The position numbers were made by a program, and so were the translations under genes. The notes beneath the pieces were generated by a model, which saw nothing but the letters and a program-made list of their open reading frames with translations, was not told the DNA's origin and made no database searches. Shown in pieces: positions 53,750-63,194 of a stretch of 64,000 nucleotides of DNA. Each line of letters begins with the position of its first letter. Within the stretch, counting starts at the first letter, position 1. The DNA comes from Pseudomonas putida (GTDB taxonomy: Bacteria > Pseudomonadota > Gammaproteobacteria > Pseudomonadales > Pseudomonadaceae). The stretch is from positions 1 to 64,000 of the forward strand of contig NZ_JANHLC010000010.1 of NCBI RefSeq assembly GCF_028682395.1, given 5' to 3'.

Positions 53750-55306
53750 ATGGCCGTGAAAAAACGCCTGAATGCCAAAGAAAAATACCGCTGCATGACC
53801 CGCGACCTGGACTGGGAGCCAAGCTACCAGCGCCATGAAGACATCTACCCCCATGAGCGCTTCGAGGGGATCAAGATCACGGATTGGGACAAGTGGGAAG
53901 ACCCCTTCCGCCTGACCATGGACACCTACTGGAAATACCAGGCCGAGAAAGAAAAGAAGCTCTACGCGATCTTCGATGCGTTCTCGCAGAACAACGGCCA
54001 CACCACGCTCTCCGACGCTCGCTACGTCAACGCGCTGAAGCTGTTCCTGTCCGGCGTGACGCCCCTGGAGTACCAGGCCTACCAGGGCTTTGCCCGGGTC
54101 GGTCGGCAGTTCAGCGGCGCCGGGGCGCGGGTGGCCTGCCAGATGCAGGCGATCGACGAACTGCGCCATGTGCAGACCCAGATCCACGCCATGAGCCACT
54201 ACAACAAGCACTTCAACGGCCTGCATGACTTTGCCCATATGCATGACCGCGTGTGGTTCCTGTCGGTGCCCAAGTCGTTCTTCGAGGATGCACGCACGGC
54301 CGGCCCGTTCGAGTTCCTGACGGCGATTTCGTTCTCCTTCGAGTACGTGCTGACCAACCTGCTGTTCGTGCCCTTTATGTCGGGCGCGGCCTTCAATGGC
54401 GACATGGCCACCGTGACCTTCGGCTTCTCTGCCCAGTCCGACGAAGCGCGGCATATGACCCTGGGCCTGGAGGTGATCAAGTTCCTGCTGGAACAGCACG
54501 AGGACAACGTGCCGATCATTCAGCGCTGGATCGACAAGTGGTTCTGGCGTGGCTACCGCCTGCTGACGCTGGTCGGGATGATGATGGACTACATGCTACC
54601 GAACAAAGTCATGTCCTGGTCCGAGGCCTGGGGCGTGTATTTCGAAGAGGCCGGCGGGGCGTTGTTCAAGGACCTGGAGCGCTATGGCATCCGGCCGCCC
54701 AAGTACGTCGAAGAGGCCAATATCGGCAAGGAACACATCACCCACCAGGCCTGGTCGATCTTCTACCAGTACAGCCAGGCGACCAACTTCCACACCTGGA
54801 TGCCGACCGACGAAGAGCTGGATTGGCTGTCCGAAAAATACCCGGACACCTTCGACAGCCTCTATCGGCCGCGCTTCGAGCATTGGCGCGCGTTGCAGGA
54901 GAAGGGCGAGCGTTTCTATAACCCGACGCTGCCGATGCTGTGCCAGATCTGCCAGATCCCCCTGGCGTTCAGTGAGCCGGATGATCCGACGACCCTGAGC
55001 CACCGCAGCGCCGAGCACGCTGGCGAGCGCTATCACTTCTGCTCCGATGGTTGCTGCGACATCTTCCAGTACGAGCCCGAGAAGTACATCCAGGCCTGGC
55101 TGCCGGTGCACCAGATCCTGCAGGGCAACTGCGGTGGGGCGGATGTCGAGTCGGTGGTGCGTGACTACTACAACATCACGCCCGGCGAGGACAACTTCGA
55201 GTACCTGGGTTCCACCGAGCACCGGCGCTGGCAGGACTGGCATCCGAACGACAAGGGCAGTACGCCGGCCTCGCCAGCCGATCCGGACCGGCGTCAAACC
55301 GCCTGA
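53750..55306 (+). CDS. dmpN: Phenol hydroxylase subunit P3 (alpha, DmpN)
   Basis: The 518-aa catalytic alpha subunit hydroxylates phenol to catechol with O2 at a diiron centre. Diiron ligand motifs are intact: IDELRHVQ with Glu137 and His140, and SDEARHM with Glu232 and His235, the spacing known from the family. A YHS-type cysteine-rich C-terminal region (CQICQIPLAF, HFCSDGCCDIFQYEP; about 402-445) is present. It is preceded by a GGGAGAG site and a 54-bp gap from dmpM. Confidence 0.96.
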   Translation: MAVKKRLNAKEKYRCMTRDLDWEPSYQRHEDIYPHERFEGIKITDWDKWEDPFRLTMDTYWKYQAEKEKKLYAIFDAFSQNNGHTTLSDARYVNALKLFLSGVTPLEYQAYQGFARVGRQFSGAGARVACQMQAIDELRHVQTQIHAMSHYNKHFNGLHDFAHMHDRVWFLSVPKSFFEDARTAGPFEFLTAISFSFEYVLTNLLFVPFMSGAAFNGDMATVTFGFSAQSDEARHMTLGLEVIKFLLEQHEDNVPIIQRWIDKWFWRGYRLLTLVGMMMDYMLPNKVMSWSEAWGVYFEEAGGALFKDLERYGIRPPKYVEEANIGKEHITHQAWSIFYQYSQATNFHTWMPTDEELDWLSEKYPDTFDSLYRPRFEHWRALQEKGERFYNPTLPMLCQICQIPLAFSEPDDPTTLSHRSAEHAGERYHFCSDGCCDIFQYEPEKYIQAWLPVHQILQGNCGGADVESVVRDYYNITPGEDNFEYLGSTEHRRWQDWHPNDKGSTPASPADPDRRQTA

Positions 55307-55383
55307 AGCCTTACCACCGACCACCCAGCCGGGCGTGCAGCGCTGCGCGCGCGCCCGTGCCATAACAAGAAAGGAAAACCATC

Positions 55384-55743
55384 ATGCCTGTGACTGCCAT
55401 CGGCCCCTACGCGGCCCAAGCCCTGGATAGCCAGGACCGTTTCCATGGCCTGCAACTGGTCTATCTGTGCTGGGAAAAGCACCTGATGTTCTGTGCCCCC
55501 TTCACCTTGCCGCTGCCGCCGCACATGCTTTTTGCCGACTTTATCGAGCAGGTGGCCAAGCCGGCCATTGCCCAGCACCCGGATGCCCAGTGGGTGGATT
55601 TCGCCCAGGTGCAATGGCGCCTCGACGAGCAGCCGTGGACCCCGGACCCGGGCGCCAGCCTGCAAGCCAACGGCATTGGCCACAAGAGCCTGCTGCATAT
55701 GGCCACGCCAGGCTTGAACGGCCTTGCCGGCACGTGCAACTGA
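55384..55743 (+). CDS. dmpO: Phenol hydroxylase subunit P4 (gamma, DmpO)
   Basis: The 119-aa gamma subunit of the oxygenase has family-typical sequence FHGLQLVYLCWEKHLMFCAPF and QLPLPPHML-like LPLPPHMLFADFIEQV. It joins alpha and beta to form the core complex. An AAGGAAAACC site precedes the ATG at 55384. Confidence 0.92.
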   Translation: MPVTAIGPYAAQALDSQDRFHGLQLVYLCWEKHLMFCAPFTLPLPPHMLFADFIEQVAKPAIAQHPDAQWVDFAQVQWRLDEQPWTPDPGASLQANGIGHKSLLHMATPGLNGLAGTCN

Positions 55744-55753
55744 GGAGTCGCCC

Positions 55754-56815
55754 ATGAGTTATCAAGTCACCATCGAGCCCACCGGCGAACAGATCGAGGT
55801 CGAGGAAGGCCAGACCATTCTGGAAGCGGCCCTGCGCCAGGGCGTCTGGCTACCCTTTGCCTGCGGCCACGGCACCTGCGCGACCTGCAAGGTCCAGGTC
55901 CTGGAAGGCGAGGCCGACCTGGGGGCGGCGTCCTCTTTTGCGTTGATGGACATGGAGCGCGATGAAGGCAAGATCCTCGCCTGTTGCGCCATGCCTCAGA
56001 GCGATATGGTGATCGAGGCCGATATCGACGTCGACGTGGACTTCGCCGGTCATCCGGTCGAAGACTATCGGGCGGTGGTGACTGCCTTGGTCGACCTGTC
56101 GCCGACGATCAAGGGCCTGCACCTCAAGCTGGATCGACCGATGGCCTTCCAGGCGGGCCAGTACATCAACCTGCAGTTGCCGGGCATCGACGGCACGCGG
56201 GCGTTTTCCCTGGCCAATCCACCCAGCCGCGCAGACGAAGTCGAACTGCATATCCGCCTGGTCGACGGCGGGCTGGCGACGGCCCATATCCACCAGGGCC
56301 TGCAGGTGGGCGATAGCGTCGAAGTGTCGGGCCCTTATGGACAGTTTTTTGTCCGGCGCTCCCAGCCTGGCGATCTGATTTTCATCGCCGGTGGCTCGGG
56401 GTTGTCGAGCCCGCAGTCGATGATCATCGACCTGCTGCAAGCTGGTGACTCGCGCCGGATCGTGCTGTTCCAGGGCGCGCGCAACCGGGACGAACTGTAT
56501 AACCGCGAGCTGTTCGAGGACCTGGCGGCCAAGCACCCCAACTTTTGCTATGTGCCGGCCCTGAGCCAGGCCGAAGACGATGGCCAGTGGTCGGGTTTCA
56601 GGGGCTATGTGCACGAGGCGGCCAAGGCGCATTTCGATGGTCGTTTCAGCGCCAACAAGGCTTACCTGTGCGGCCCGCCGCCGATGATCGACGCGGCAAT
56701 TAGTTGTCTGATGCAGGGGCGGCTGTTTGAACGCGACATCTTTATGGAGCGCTTCTACAGCGCCGCCGATGGCGCGAGCGCGGGGGCGCGTTCGGCCCTG
56801 TTCAAACGAATCTAG
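55754..56815 (+). CDS. dmpP: Phenol hydroxylase reductase P5 (DmpP)
   Basis: This 353-aa electron-transfer component carries electrons from NADH through FAD and a plant-type [2Fe-2S] cluster to the diiron site. The iron-sulfur ligands are Cys37, Cys42, Cys45 and Cys77 (ACGHGTCATC and ILACC). The FAD and NAD modules follow: RAFSLANPPS (about 153-162), GPYGQFFVR, and FIAGGSGLSSPQSMI (about 210-224). The ATG at 55754 has an AGGAG site; an earlier in-frame ATG lies inside dmpO. Confidence 0.95.
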   Translation: MSYQVTIEPTGEQIEVEEGQTILEAALRQGVWLPFACGHGTCATCKVQVLEGEADLGAASSFALMDMERDEGKILACCAMPQSDMVIEADIDVDVDFAGHPVEDYRAVVTALVDLSPTIKGLHLKLDRPMAFQAGQYINLQLPGIDGTRAFSLANPPSRADEVELHIRLVDGGLATAHIHQGLQVGDSVEVSGPYGQFFVRRSQPGDLIFIAGGSGLSSPQSMIIDLLQAGDSRRIVLFQGARNRDELYNRELFEDLAAKHPNFCYVPALSQAEDDGQWSGFRGYVHEAAKAHFDGRFSANKAYLCGPPPMIDAAISCLMQGRLFERDIFMERFYSAADGASAGARSALFKRI

Positions 56816-56886
56816 GACACCTGATCCGCCGCCCCGGAGGGTGGCAACGCCTTGCCCACTGATAACAACAAGAAAGGACATGAACG

Positions 56887-57789
56887 ATGAAGCGAGACTT
56901 GCGCGGCACCTCCTACCCCATCCTGCTGGGCGCAGGCCTTGGCCTCCTGGCTGGCCTGGCGCAGGCCACCGAGGGCGGTGGTTCGACCTACCCGATGGGG
57001 GCGGAGAACTACCTGTCCGGCGCCATGCCTCCGCCGGGCAGGTATGCCCAGTTCTATATCGGCCATTACGAGGCCGATTCCCTGCGCGGCAACGATGGCC
57101 GCAAACTGCCCGTGGACTTTCGCGTGCGGGCCAACTCCATCGCGCCGCGTTTTGTCTGGGTGACCGAGCAGCAGGTGCTGGGTGGCAACCTGGCGTTCCA
57201 CGCCATCGTGCCGCTGGTCGATCTCAAGGTCGAGATCAATGGGCATTCCCAGCGCAAGCGCGGGCTGGGCGATATTATTTTCGGCCCGGCGCTGGGTTAT
57301 CACTTGAGCGAAAAGATGCACGCCATTGTGGCGCTCGATCTGCTGGCCCCGACGGGGGAGTACGACCGGCATGACCAGACCAATATCGGACGCAACTACT
57401 GGGGCATCGAACCGGTACTGGCGCTCTCCTATATCGACCCGGCGGGGCTGAATATCGATGCGAAGATCATGTATGACTTCAATCTGCGCAACCCCGATAC
57501 CGACTACCGCTCCGGCCAGGAACTGCATATGGACTATGCGTTGGGTTGGGGGTTGAACAATGGCTGGGTGGTGGGCGTGGGCGGGTATGCCTATCGCCAG
57601 ACCACGGACGACCGGCAGTACGGCGAGCGTATCGAGGATAACAAGGGGCGGGTGTTTTCCATTGGCCCGTCGGTGAAGTACACCAGTCGCGAGGGTTGGT
57701 TTCTGACGGCCAAATGGGAGCAGGAAACCCAGGTGCGCAACCGGGCCCAGGGGGATGCCTACTGGGTCAAGTTGACGGTGCCGTTTTAA
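56887..57789 (+). CDS. Phenol_MetA_deg-type outer-membrane channel
   Basis: The 300-aa protein has a signal peptide (PILLGAGLGLLAGLAQA, residues about 12-28) and an outer-membrane barrel of the Phenol_MetA_deg/SphX family. Alternating aromatic strands end in QGDAYWVKLTVPF, with a terminal Phe. Members are found near aromatic degradation operons and are thought to take up hydrophobic substrates or intermediates. It follows dmpP by 71 bp with AAAGGA, in the place where a catechol dioxygenase gene is found in classic dmp clusters. Confidence 0.85.
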   Translation: MKRDLRGTSYPILLGAGLGLLAGLAQATEGGGSTYPMGAENYLSGAMPPPGRYAQFYIGHYEADSLRGNDGRKLPVDFRVRANSIAPRFVWVTEQQVLGGNLAFHAIVPLVDLKVEINGHSQRKRGLGDIIFGPALGYHLSEKMHAIVALDLLAPTGEYDRHDQTNIGRNYWGIEPVLALSYIDPAGLNIDAKIMYDFNLRNPDTDYRSGQELHMDYALGWGLNNGWVVGVGGYAYRQTTDDRQYGERIEDNKGRVFSIGPSVKYTSREGWFLTAKWEQETQVRNRAQGDAYWVKLTVPF

Positions 57790-57937
57790 GCGCGAGCGTT
57801 GAGTCCTGAGGGGAGGGCTTGCTGTAGGCGAAGTCGCTTTTGCACCAACAGAATGACCCTGTGAGGCGCTTGTGGCCCCTGGCGAGTCATTGCACGCGCT
57901 GGACGCTGGCGAGGTCCTGATCCTCCACAATAAGAAC

Positions 57938-57970
57938 GGCCCCGTGTCGAAAGAGACGGGGCCTTTTTCT
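57938..57970 (+). terminator. Rho-independent terminator downstream of the phenol operon
   Basis: GGCCCCGTGTC (57938-57948) pairs with GAGACGGGGCC (57953-57963, one mismatch) and is followed by TTTTTC. It ends the rightward phenol transcript before the convergent TonB-dependent receptor gene. Confidence 0.88.
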
Positions 57971-58029
57971 TGAATCGTAGAGCCTGTGATTTCCCTGTTG
58001 CTGCTCAGGCTCTGCTGAGTGCCCGAGCG

Positions 58030-60519
58030 TTATTCAAATTCCCAGCGCACCCCGACCCAAGCGGTACGTGGCGCGCCGGGTGCGACAAAGGTCTCGCCCA
58101 CGGTATTGGTGCGCCGGCCATTGACCGTGCCGTTGGCCGCCTGGCCGTCGGTGCGCAGTACGCCGCTGGCATTGAAGGGGTTGGCCCCGAGCATGCCGGC
58201 GGTGGCGTACTCGCGGTCGAAGAGGTTGTTGACCCGGGCAAACGCACGCCATTGTTTGGTGATCTGGTAGTCGGTGTTCAGGTTGAACACGGTGTAGCCG
58301 CCCACCTTGCCACTGCCGTAGTACAGGCCGCCGCTCTGATGATCGTTGTTTTCATTGCCGCGTGCGTAGGTGCTGGAGAGGCTGATGGCATCACCGCCGA
58401 TATTGAAGCGCTCGGTCACCGAATAGTTGGCCGACAACTTGAGGATATTGCGCGGGATCAGTGGGATACGGTCGCCGGATTTCACCCGCAGAACGCCATC
58501 GTCGGCGCTGCTGTTGGCTTCACCCAGAAACGCTTCGCTGGAGCGATACGTGGCATCCAGGAAGGTGTAGTTGGCGCCCAGTGCCCAGTCGCCCCAGACC
58601 CCGGCGATCCCGGTTTCGATACCACGGCGACGGGTTTCGCCAAAGTTGTCGAAGTAGCCGCTGCCGCTGGTGCTGGAGGAGACGAACATGATGTCGTTGA
58701 AGTTGCGCGAGCTGAAGACGCCGGCATTCCACTGCACATGGCTGCCGATAAAACCACGCAGGCCGGCTTCCCAGGTCTTGGTGACCACTTGCTCGAGCGG
58801 CGGGTCGCCAGCCATGGAATTGGGCAGGCGGCACGGCGCGTCAGGGTTGGCGCAGCCCAGCTCAATGGTGGTCGGCGCGCGGCTGCCTTCGCTGTAGCCG
58901 ATGTAGGTGGTCAGGCTGGGCGTCAGTGCATAGGTCAGGCCCAGGGCCGGGTTGAGGCGGCTGAAGCTGTGCTTGCCACTGAGCGAGGCATCGTCGTCGA
59001 TGATATTGCTCAGGGCATTGCCGGCCAGCTCGTAGTGGGTTTGCTGGTCGCTGTTACGCACGCTGACATGGTTGTAGCGGGCGGACGCGGTCAGGTTCAA
59101 GCCTTCGCTCAGGGTCAGGGTGTCGGTGCCGTAGAGGCTCCAGGTGCGGGTATTGCCCTTGAGGTCGACGCCACGGTCATCCAGCTCGCCGTCGAGGTTA
59201 AAGGCGTTGCCGGCTTCGGCGTAGACGCCGGTGCCGATGATGCCACGGTCGGCGGTCAGTGCGCCGTACTCGGCCGATTGCCTGAAACGCACCTGGCTGT
59301 AGTCGAAGCCTGCGCCCACCGCCAGGGTGTTGGCCCTGCCGAACAGCCGGTTGTTGAACGACAACTGGCTGAACAGGCCCATGTTGCTTTGCACGGTATC
59401 GGTCCGGTTGATGACCCCGGTGCATTTCTCGCCCGGCTCGCCGCCCGGCACCAGTTGTGCCATGCAGGCCGCCAGGTTGGCCGCCGTGGTATAGGCGCCG
59501 GGTGTCAGAAGAATATTCTGGCCCGGTTGGCCGATCCCTTCGGGCAGCGCCTCATCGTTGATATCGCCGTTGAAGGTGCTGGTCTTGATATGGCGGTAGT
59601 AGGCATTGCCCGATAGTGTCAGGTCGTCGCTATAGGCATGGTCCCACTGCAGATTGAGAAAATTCGAGGTGTTCTGCGTGTTGTCCGGGTGGGTGTAGAC
59701 GCTGTCGTAGTCACGGCGCAGAAAGCTCTTGGGCACCATGCCGTTACCATTCAGATCGGTATCGGCAAAGCTGTAGGTCAACGCCAGATTGGTCGACTCG
59801 CCATGCCAGCCGAGTTTGCCGAACAGGTTTTGTGCATCGGAGTCGGAGTGGTCGCGCCAGCCGTCTTCTTCAAAGTAGGTGCCGGCGACAAAATAGTCCC
59901 ACTGGCCCAGGGTGCCGCCGTATTCGCCTTCGCCGATCTTGCGGCCATAGGAACCGAGGGTGGTTTGCAGGGCACCGCCGGGGTTATCACGCCCGTTCTT
60001 GGTCTGTACCGAGAGCGCGCCGCCCAGGGTGTTGAGGCCGAACAGCGGGTTGGTGCCGGGCATTAGCTGGGTGCTGGCAATCGCGTTGCTGGGGATCAGG
60101 TCCCAACTGACCACATCGCCGAAGGGCTGGTTCATCCGCACGCCATCGACATACAGCGACAGGCCCTGGGGCGTGCCCAGCAAGGGCGAAGCCGTGAAGC
60201 CGCGGTAGTTGATATCCGGTTGCAGCGGATTGTTCTGGATTTCGTTGATGTAGACCCCGGCCACATGCCGGTTGAGGTAGTCGGCCAGGCCGAGGGACTG
60301 GCTTATCTGCAGGTCCTCGCCGGTAAAGGTCTGGACCGGCGCGGCGATGCTGTCGCGGGGCACGCCAGGGGATGGCAGGGGCAGGCTGCTGACCACATCG
60401 ATGGGTTCGAGGGTCAGCGGCGCGGCGCTGTCTGCGGCCTGGGCGGCAAGCGATACACCGCAGGCATTGGCCATCACCAGGGCGAGGGCGCTCAGTCTGA
60501 AACGATTGGGAATAGGCAT
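58030..60519 (-). CDS. TonB-dependent outer-membrane receptor
   Basis: The 829-aa receptor has a signal peptide (SALALVMANACGVSLAAQA), a TonB box-like IDVVS (about 39-43), a plug domain (PVQTFTGEDLQISQSLGLADYLNRH... NYRGFTASPLLGTPQGLSLYVDGVRMN, about 60-130) and a 22-strand barrel. It ends in GVRWEFE, so the usual final aromatic residue is followed by Glu. Similar receptors take up siderophores, heme or other metal complexes, but no siderophore gene is nearby. A small membrane-anchored protein is encoded upstream in the same direction. Confidence 0.9.
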   Translation of the reverse strand: MPIPNRFRLSALALVMANACGVSLAAQAADSAAPLTLEPIDVVSSLPLPSPGVPRDSIAAPVQTFTGEDLQISQSLGLADYLNRHVAGVYINEIQNNPLQPDINYRGFTASPLLGTPQGLSLYVDGVRMNQPFGDVVSWDLIPSNAIASTQLMPGTNPLFGLNTLGGALSVQTKNGRDNPGGALQTTLGSYGRKIGEGEYGGTLGQWDYFVAGTYFEEDGWRDHSDSDAQNLFGKLGWHGESTNLALTYSFADTDLNGNGMVPKSFLRRDYDSVYTHPDNTQNTSNFLNLQWDHAYSDDLTLSGNAYYRHIKTSTFNGDINDEALPEGIGQPGQNILLTPGAYTTAANLAACMAQLVPGGEPGEKCTGVINRTDTVQSNMGLFSQLSFNNRLFGRANTLAVGAGFDYSQVRFRQSAEYGALTADRGIIGTGVYAEAGNAFNLDGELDDRGVDLKGNTRTWSLYGTDTLTLSEGLNLTASARYNHVSVRNSDQQTHYELAGNALSNIIDDDASLSGKHSFSRLNPALGLTYALTPSLTTYIGYSEGSRAPTTIELGCANPDAPCRLPNSMAGDPPLEQVVTKTWEAGLRGFIGSHVQWNAGVFSSRNFNDIMFVSSSTSGSGYFDNFGETRRRGIETGIAGVWGDWALGANYTFLDATYRSSEAFLGEANSSADDGVLRVKSGDRIPLIPRNILKLSANYSVTERFNIGGDAISLSSTYARGNENNDHQSGGLYYGSGKVGGYTVFNLNTDYQITKQWRAFARVNNLFDREYATAGMLGANPFNASGVLRTDGQAANGTVNGRRTNTVGETFVAPGAPRTAWVGVRWEFE

Positions 60520-60660
60520 GTGAAACGTTCCTGAGGGTCAGCAATCGAGGGCAACGTTGGGCCGCACGCTACCTGGCGCGGGCGCAAGCGGCCGAGAGCC
60601 GCTGCGGCGACTCGGCGGTGCCGGGAAACAAGAGGATTGAGGCGCTGAGGGCGCAGACGG

Positions 60661-61059
60661 TCAGCCGGCTTGTTGGCGGGCGTCGATACCGTTGCGCGGC
60701 CAGGCTTGGGCGGAGCCGAGGCTGCGTGATTGCCGCAGGGCGGCACGCGAAAGTGTGGGGGGGAGCGTCAGGCTCAGGAACGGCAGGTCGATCAGGGGCA
60801 GGGCACTGGCGACGTCGAGCGCCGAACGCGGCTCCGGCAGGGCGTCGCCCTTGTTGAGGCGCCAGAACTCCAGTGGCACCGGCTCATGGGGCGGCAGCGA
60901 GGGGGCGAAGCGATCATCCGCCCACGGCTGCGAAAGTGTCGGTACTGTCGGGTCCTGGGCCTGCGGATGGGTCTGGACCGAGACCAGGCGCGACTCGACA
61001 AAACCGAGGCCGGCCAGCAGAAAAAGGGCAAATAGGGCGAGCGTGATCGACTTCCGCAT
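60661..61059 (-). CDS. Small membrane-anchored hypothetical protein
   Basis: This 132-aa protein has an N-terminal membrane anchor or signal (ITLALFALFLLAGLGFVESRL, about 4-24) and a proline-rich remainder (PVPLEFWRLNKGDALPEPRS, LPLIDLPFLSLTLPPTLS) without a known domain. I place the start at the ATG at 61059; a start 45 bases earlier adds a charged leader. It precedes the TonB-dependent receptor by 141 bp in the same direction, so it may be an accessory of that receptor. The function is unknown. Confidence 0.55.
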   Translation of the reverse strand: MRKSITLALFALFLLAGLGFVESRLVSVQTHPQAQDPTVPTLSQPWADDRFAPSLPPHEPVPLEFWRLNKGDALPEPRSALDVASALPLIDLPFLSLTLPPTLSRAALRQSRSLGSAQAWPRNGIDARQQAG

Positions 61060-61235
61060 CTCTGGCTCCGGGTCGATTTTATTGGACTTATTGACGCAGG
61101 CCATTAGAGCCCTCGAGGGCTCGGGAAAAAATCCTACATTGGGGCAGGGAAGGCTCGTCCCTAAGTATTAGGTGCACAAACCCAACATGATGGGGCCGGG
61201 GTGCCGGCCACGTTGGGTGATGCAAAGGGAGGTGA

Positions 61236-62189
61236 TCAGGGCCGGGTCGAATCGATCAGGTCGTAGGCCGTCCGGCCGATTCGCGGGAACGCCTGCTCAT
61301 GGGTCGAGACGTCGCGGCCATGGCTGAACAGCACCAGGGTAAAGGCCTTGAACGCACTGGTTGAGTCCCGTTCCAGCTCGATGTAGGCGGCGTCGTGGCG
61401 GTTGTAGCTGGAGAGCGGGTCACCGGTCCAGCCATTCCAGCCTGCCTTGGAGTAGAGCGCGGCGCCGGCGGGCAGCCCGGCGCCGAAGTAACCACGCACC
61501 TGGGCGGCGTCGAGGCTGGCAAAATCACGGTCCAGAGAGCGTAGAAAACGCGGGCGCATACGCGCGCTGCGCTCGGCATTGCCCAGGGTGCCATTGAAGA
61601 TTTCGTAGAACAGCCGGGCCGTGGCATCGCTGGTCAAGCGGTTGTGGTTGTTGCCGCCCAGCGTGGCGAAAAGCCGCTCGCGGCCGTAGCGATCGTCGTC
61701 CATCAGCTTCTGGCAGACATTGATGCCCGCCAGCTCCGGCCAGCCAAGGCTGGCGAAATAGCGATTGGCGACCTGGCGCCGATGTTGCCATTCACTCCAC
61801 TCGGCACCTGCGAGCAGGGTGTCGCCGGTGGTCTCGCTGATCAGGTCGATGATGTAGTTGGTCGCGTTGTTGCTCGACCACAGGATCATGTCGCGCGTGG
61901 CCCGTTCGAGCTCTTCGTGGGACTGGATCCGGCCTTCGTCGAAAGCCGCTTCCATGGCGGCCAGATAGAAACTCTTGACGATACTCGCGGGGTAGAACGC
62001 CTTGCTGCCGTTGTGGGCAAACCCCTGTGGCGGGCTGGCCTCGGCCTCGCCGGTCAAGGGCGTGGGGTGCAGCAGCAAGGTCATGGCGATATCGTCGGGC
62101 GCCACGCCGGCCAGGGCCAGTTGCCGCTGGATGGCGTCGAGCAATTGGGTGCCCAGGTGGCGAGTCTGTTCGCTGGATTGATAGAACAT
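61236..62189 (-). CDS. Class A beta-lactamase-fold serine hydrolase, no signal peptide
   Basis: The 317-aa protein has the serine beta-lactamase/D,D-peptidase motifs in order: S-x-x-K at Ser69-Lys72 (PASIVKSFYL), an S-x-N at Ser105-Asn107 (WSSNNATN) and a K-x-G at Lys248-Gly250 (YSKAGWNG). It has no N-terminal signal sequence, so it looks cytosolic, unlike true beta-lactamases. It lies 3 bp after a DppF-type ATPase gene and is thus probably in the peptide transporter operon, where it may act on imported peptides or muropeptides (inference). Confidence 0.75.
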   Translation of the reverse strand: MFYQSSEQTRHLGTQLLDAIQRQLALAGVAPDDIAMTLLLHPTPLTGEAEASPPQGFAHNGSKAFYPASIVKSFYLAAMEAAFDEGRIQSHEELERATRDMILWSSNNATNYIIDLISETTGDTLLAGAEWSEWQHRRQVANRYFASLGWPELAGINVCQKLMDDDRYGRERLFATLGGNNHNRLTSDATARLFYEIFNGTLGNAERSARMRPRFLRSLDRDFASLDAAQVRGYFGAGLPAGAALYSKAGWNGWTGDPLSSYNRHDAAYIELERDSTSAFKAFTLVLFSHGRDVSTHEQAFPRIGRTAYDLIDSTRP

Positions 62190-62192
62190 GGA

Positions 62193-63194
62193 TCAGCGTC
62201 CTTGTGAGGCGAGAATGTCGGGCAGGCAGCGTGCGTAGTGCCCGCTGCCCAGCTTGCGCTGCTCGGGAATCGTGGCCCGGCACGCATCGACCACATGGGG
62301 GCAGCGCGTGGAAAAGGCACAGCCCTTGGGCGGATCGAACGGGTTGGGCAGTTCGCCCTCCAGGCTGACCCAGTCGTGCCGGTCATCCGGGTCGGGCCGT
62401 GGAATCGCCGCCAGCAGGGCACGCGTATAGGGATGGCGAGGCGTTTCGAACAAAGCGTCCGCTGCCGCCACTTCCATGCTCTGGCCCAGGTACATCACGG
62501 CGATGCGCTGGCTGATATGGCGCACCACGCTCAGGTCGTGGGCGATAAACAGAAAGGCCACGCCGAGGGTTTCGCGAATCTCCTCGAACAGGTTGATGAT
62601 CTGCGCCTGTACCGAGGCATCCAGGGCGGAAACCGGTTCATCGGCGACGATCAATTCAGGGCCGACCGCGAGGGCGCGGGCAATGGAAATGCGCTGGCGC
62701 TGGCCGCCGCTGAAGGCATGGGGCAAGCGGTCCTTGAGCCGGGGCGCCAGGCCGACGGTCAGCAGCAGTTCGTCGATGCGGTCCGCGCGTTCGCCACGGG
62801 TGGCGCCGATCCCATGCACCAGCAGGGTCTCGGCCAGGGTCTGTTCCAGGCTCATGCGCGGGTTGAGCGAAGAGTAGGGGTCCTGGAAGATCATCTGGAT
62901 CTTGCGACTGATGGCCTGGCGATCCCCCAGCTCGTGCAATGGCTTGCCGCGCCAGAGGATCTCGCCGCCGGCCGGCTCGTACAGCCCGACCAGGCAGCGG
63001 CCCAGGGTACTTTTACCGCAACCGGACTCGCCGACCACGCCCAGGGTTTCCCCGGCCGCCAGGCTGAACGAGACATTGCGCACGGCTTTCAACTCGCGCC
63101 GTGGCGCGCCGCTGGCCCACTCCAGCAGGCCACGGGGCGCGGCGAAGTTCATCGACAGGTTGCGGACTTCCAACAGCGGCGTTTCGCTCAACAT
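62193..63194 (-). CDS. Oligo/dipeptide ABC transporter ATPase (DppF-type)
   Basis: The 333-aa ATPase powers an inner-membrane peptide importer. It has Walker [18 protein letters not shown] (about 54-70), signature [15 protein letters not shown] (about 160-174), Walker [13 protein letters not shown] (about 182-193), and the C-terminal oligopeptide extension with cysteines ([15 protein letters not shown]). It overlaps the upstream DppD-type gene by 7 bp and is followed by the beta-lactamase-fold gene. Confidence 0.93.
   Translation of the reverse strand: MLSETPLLEVRNLSMNFAAPRGLLEWASGAPRRELKAVRNVSFSLAAGETLGVVGESGCGKSTLGRCLVGLYEPAGGEILWRGKPLHELGDRQAISRKIQMIFQDPYSSLNPRMSLEQTLAETLLVHGIGATRGERADRIDELLLTVGLAPRLKDRLPHAFSGGQRQRISIARALAVGPELIVADEPVSALDASVQAQIINLFEEIRETLGVAFLFIAHDLSVVRHISQRIAVMYLGQSMEVAAADALFETPRHPYTRALLAAIPRPDPDDRHDWVSLEGELPNPFDPPKGCAFSTRCPHVVDACRATIPEQRKLGSGHYARCLPDILASQGR

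Noticed and set aside
57970-59616. 548-codon open frame antisense to the TonB-dependent receptor
   Set aside because: It lies entirely over receptor coding sequence, its translation is low-complexity Gly/Ala/Val-rich, and the receptor reading is unambiguous.
61236-62189. Calling the beta-lactamase-fold gene an antibiotic-resistance gene
   Set aside because: There is no signal peptide, the active-site motifs are atypical, and the context is peptide transport, so resistance is not supported.
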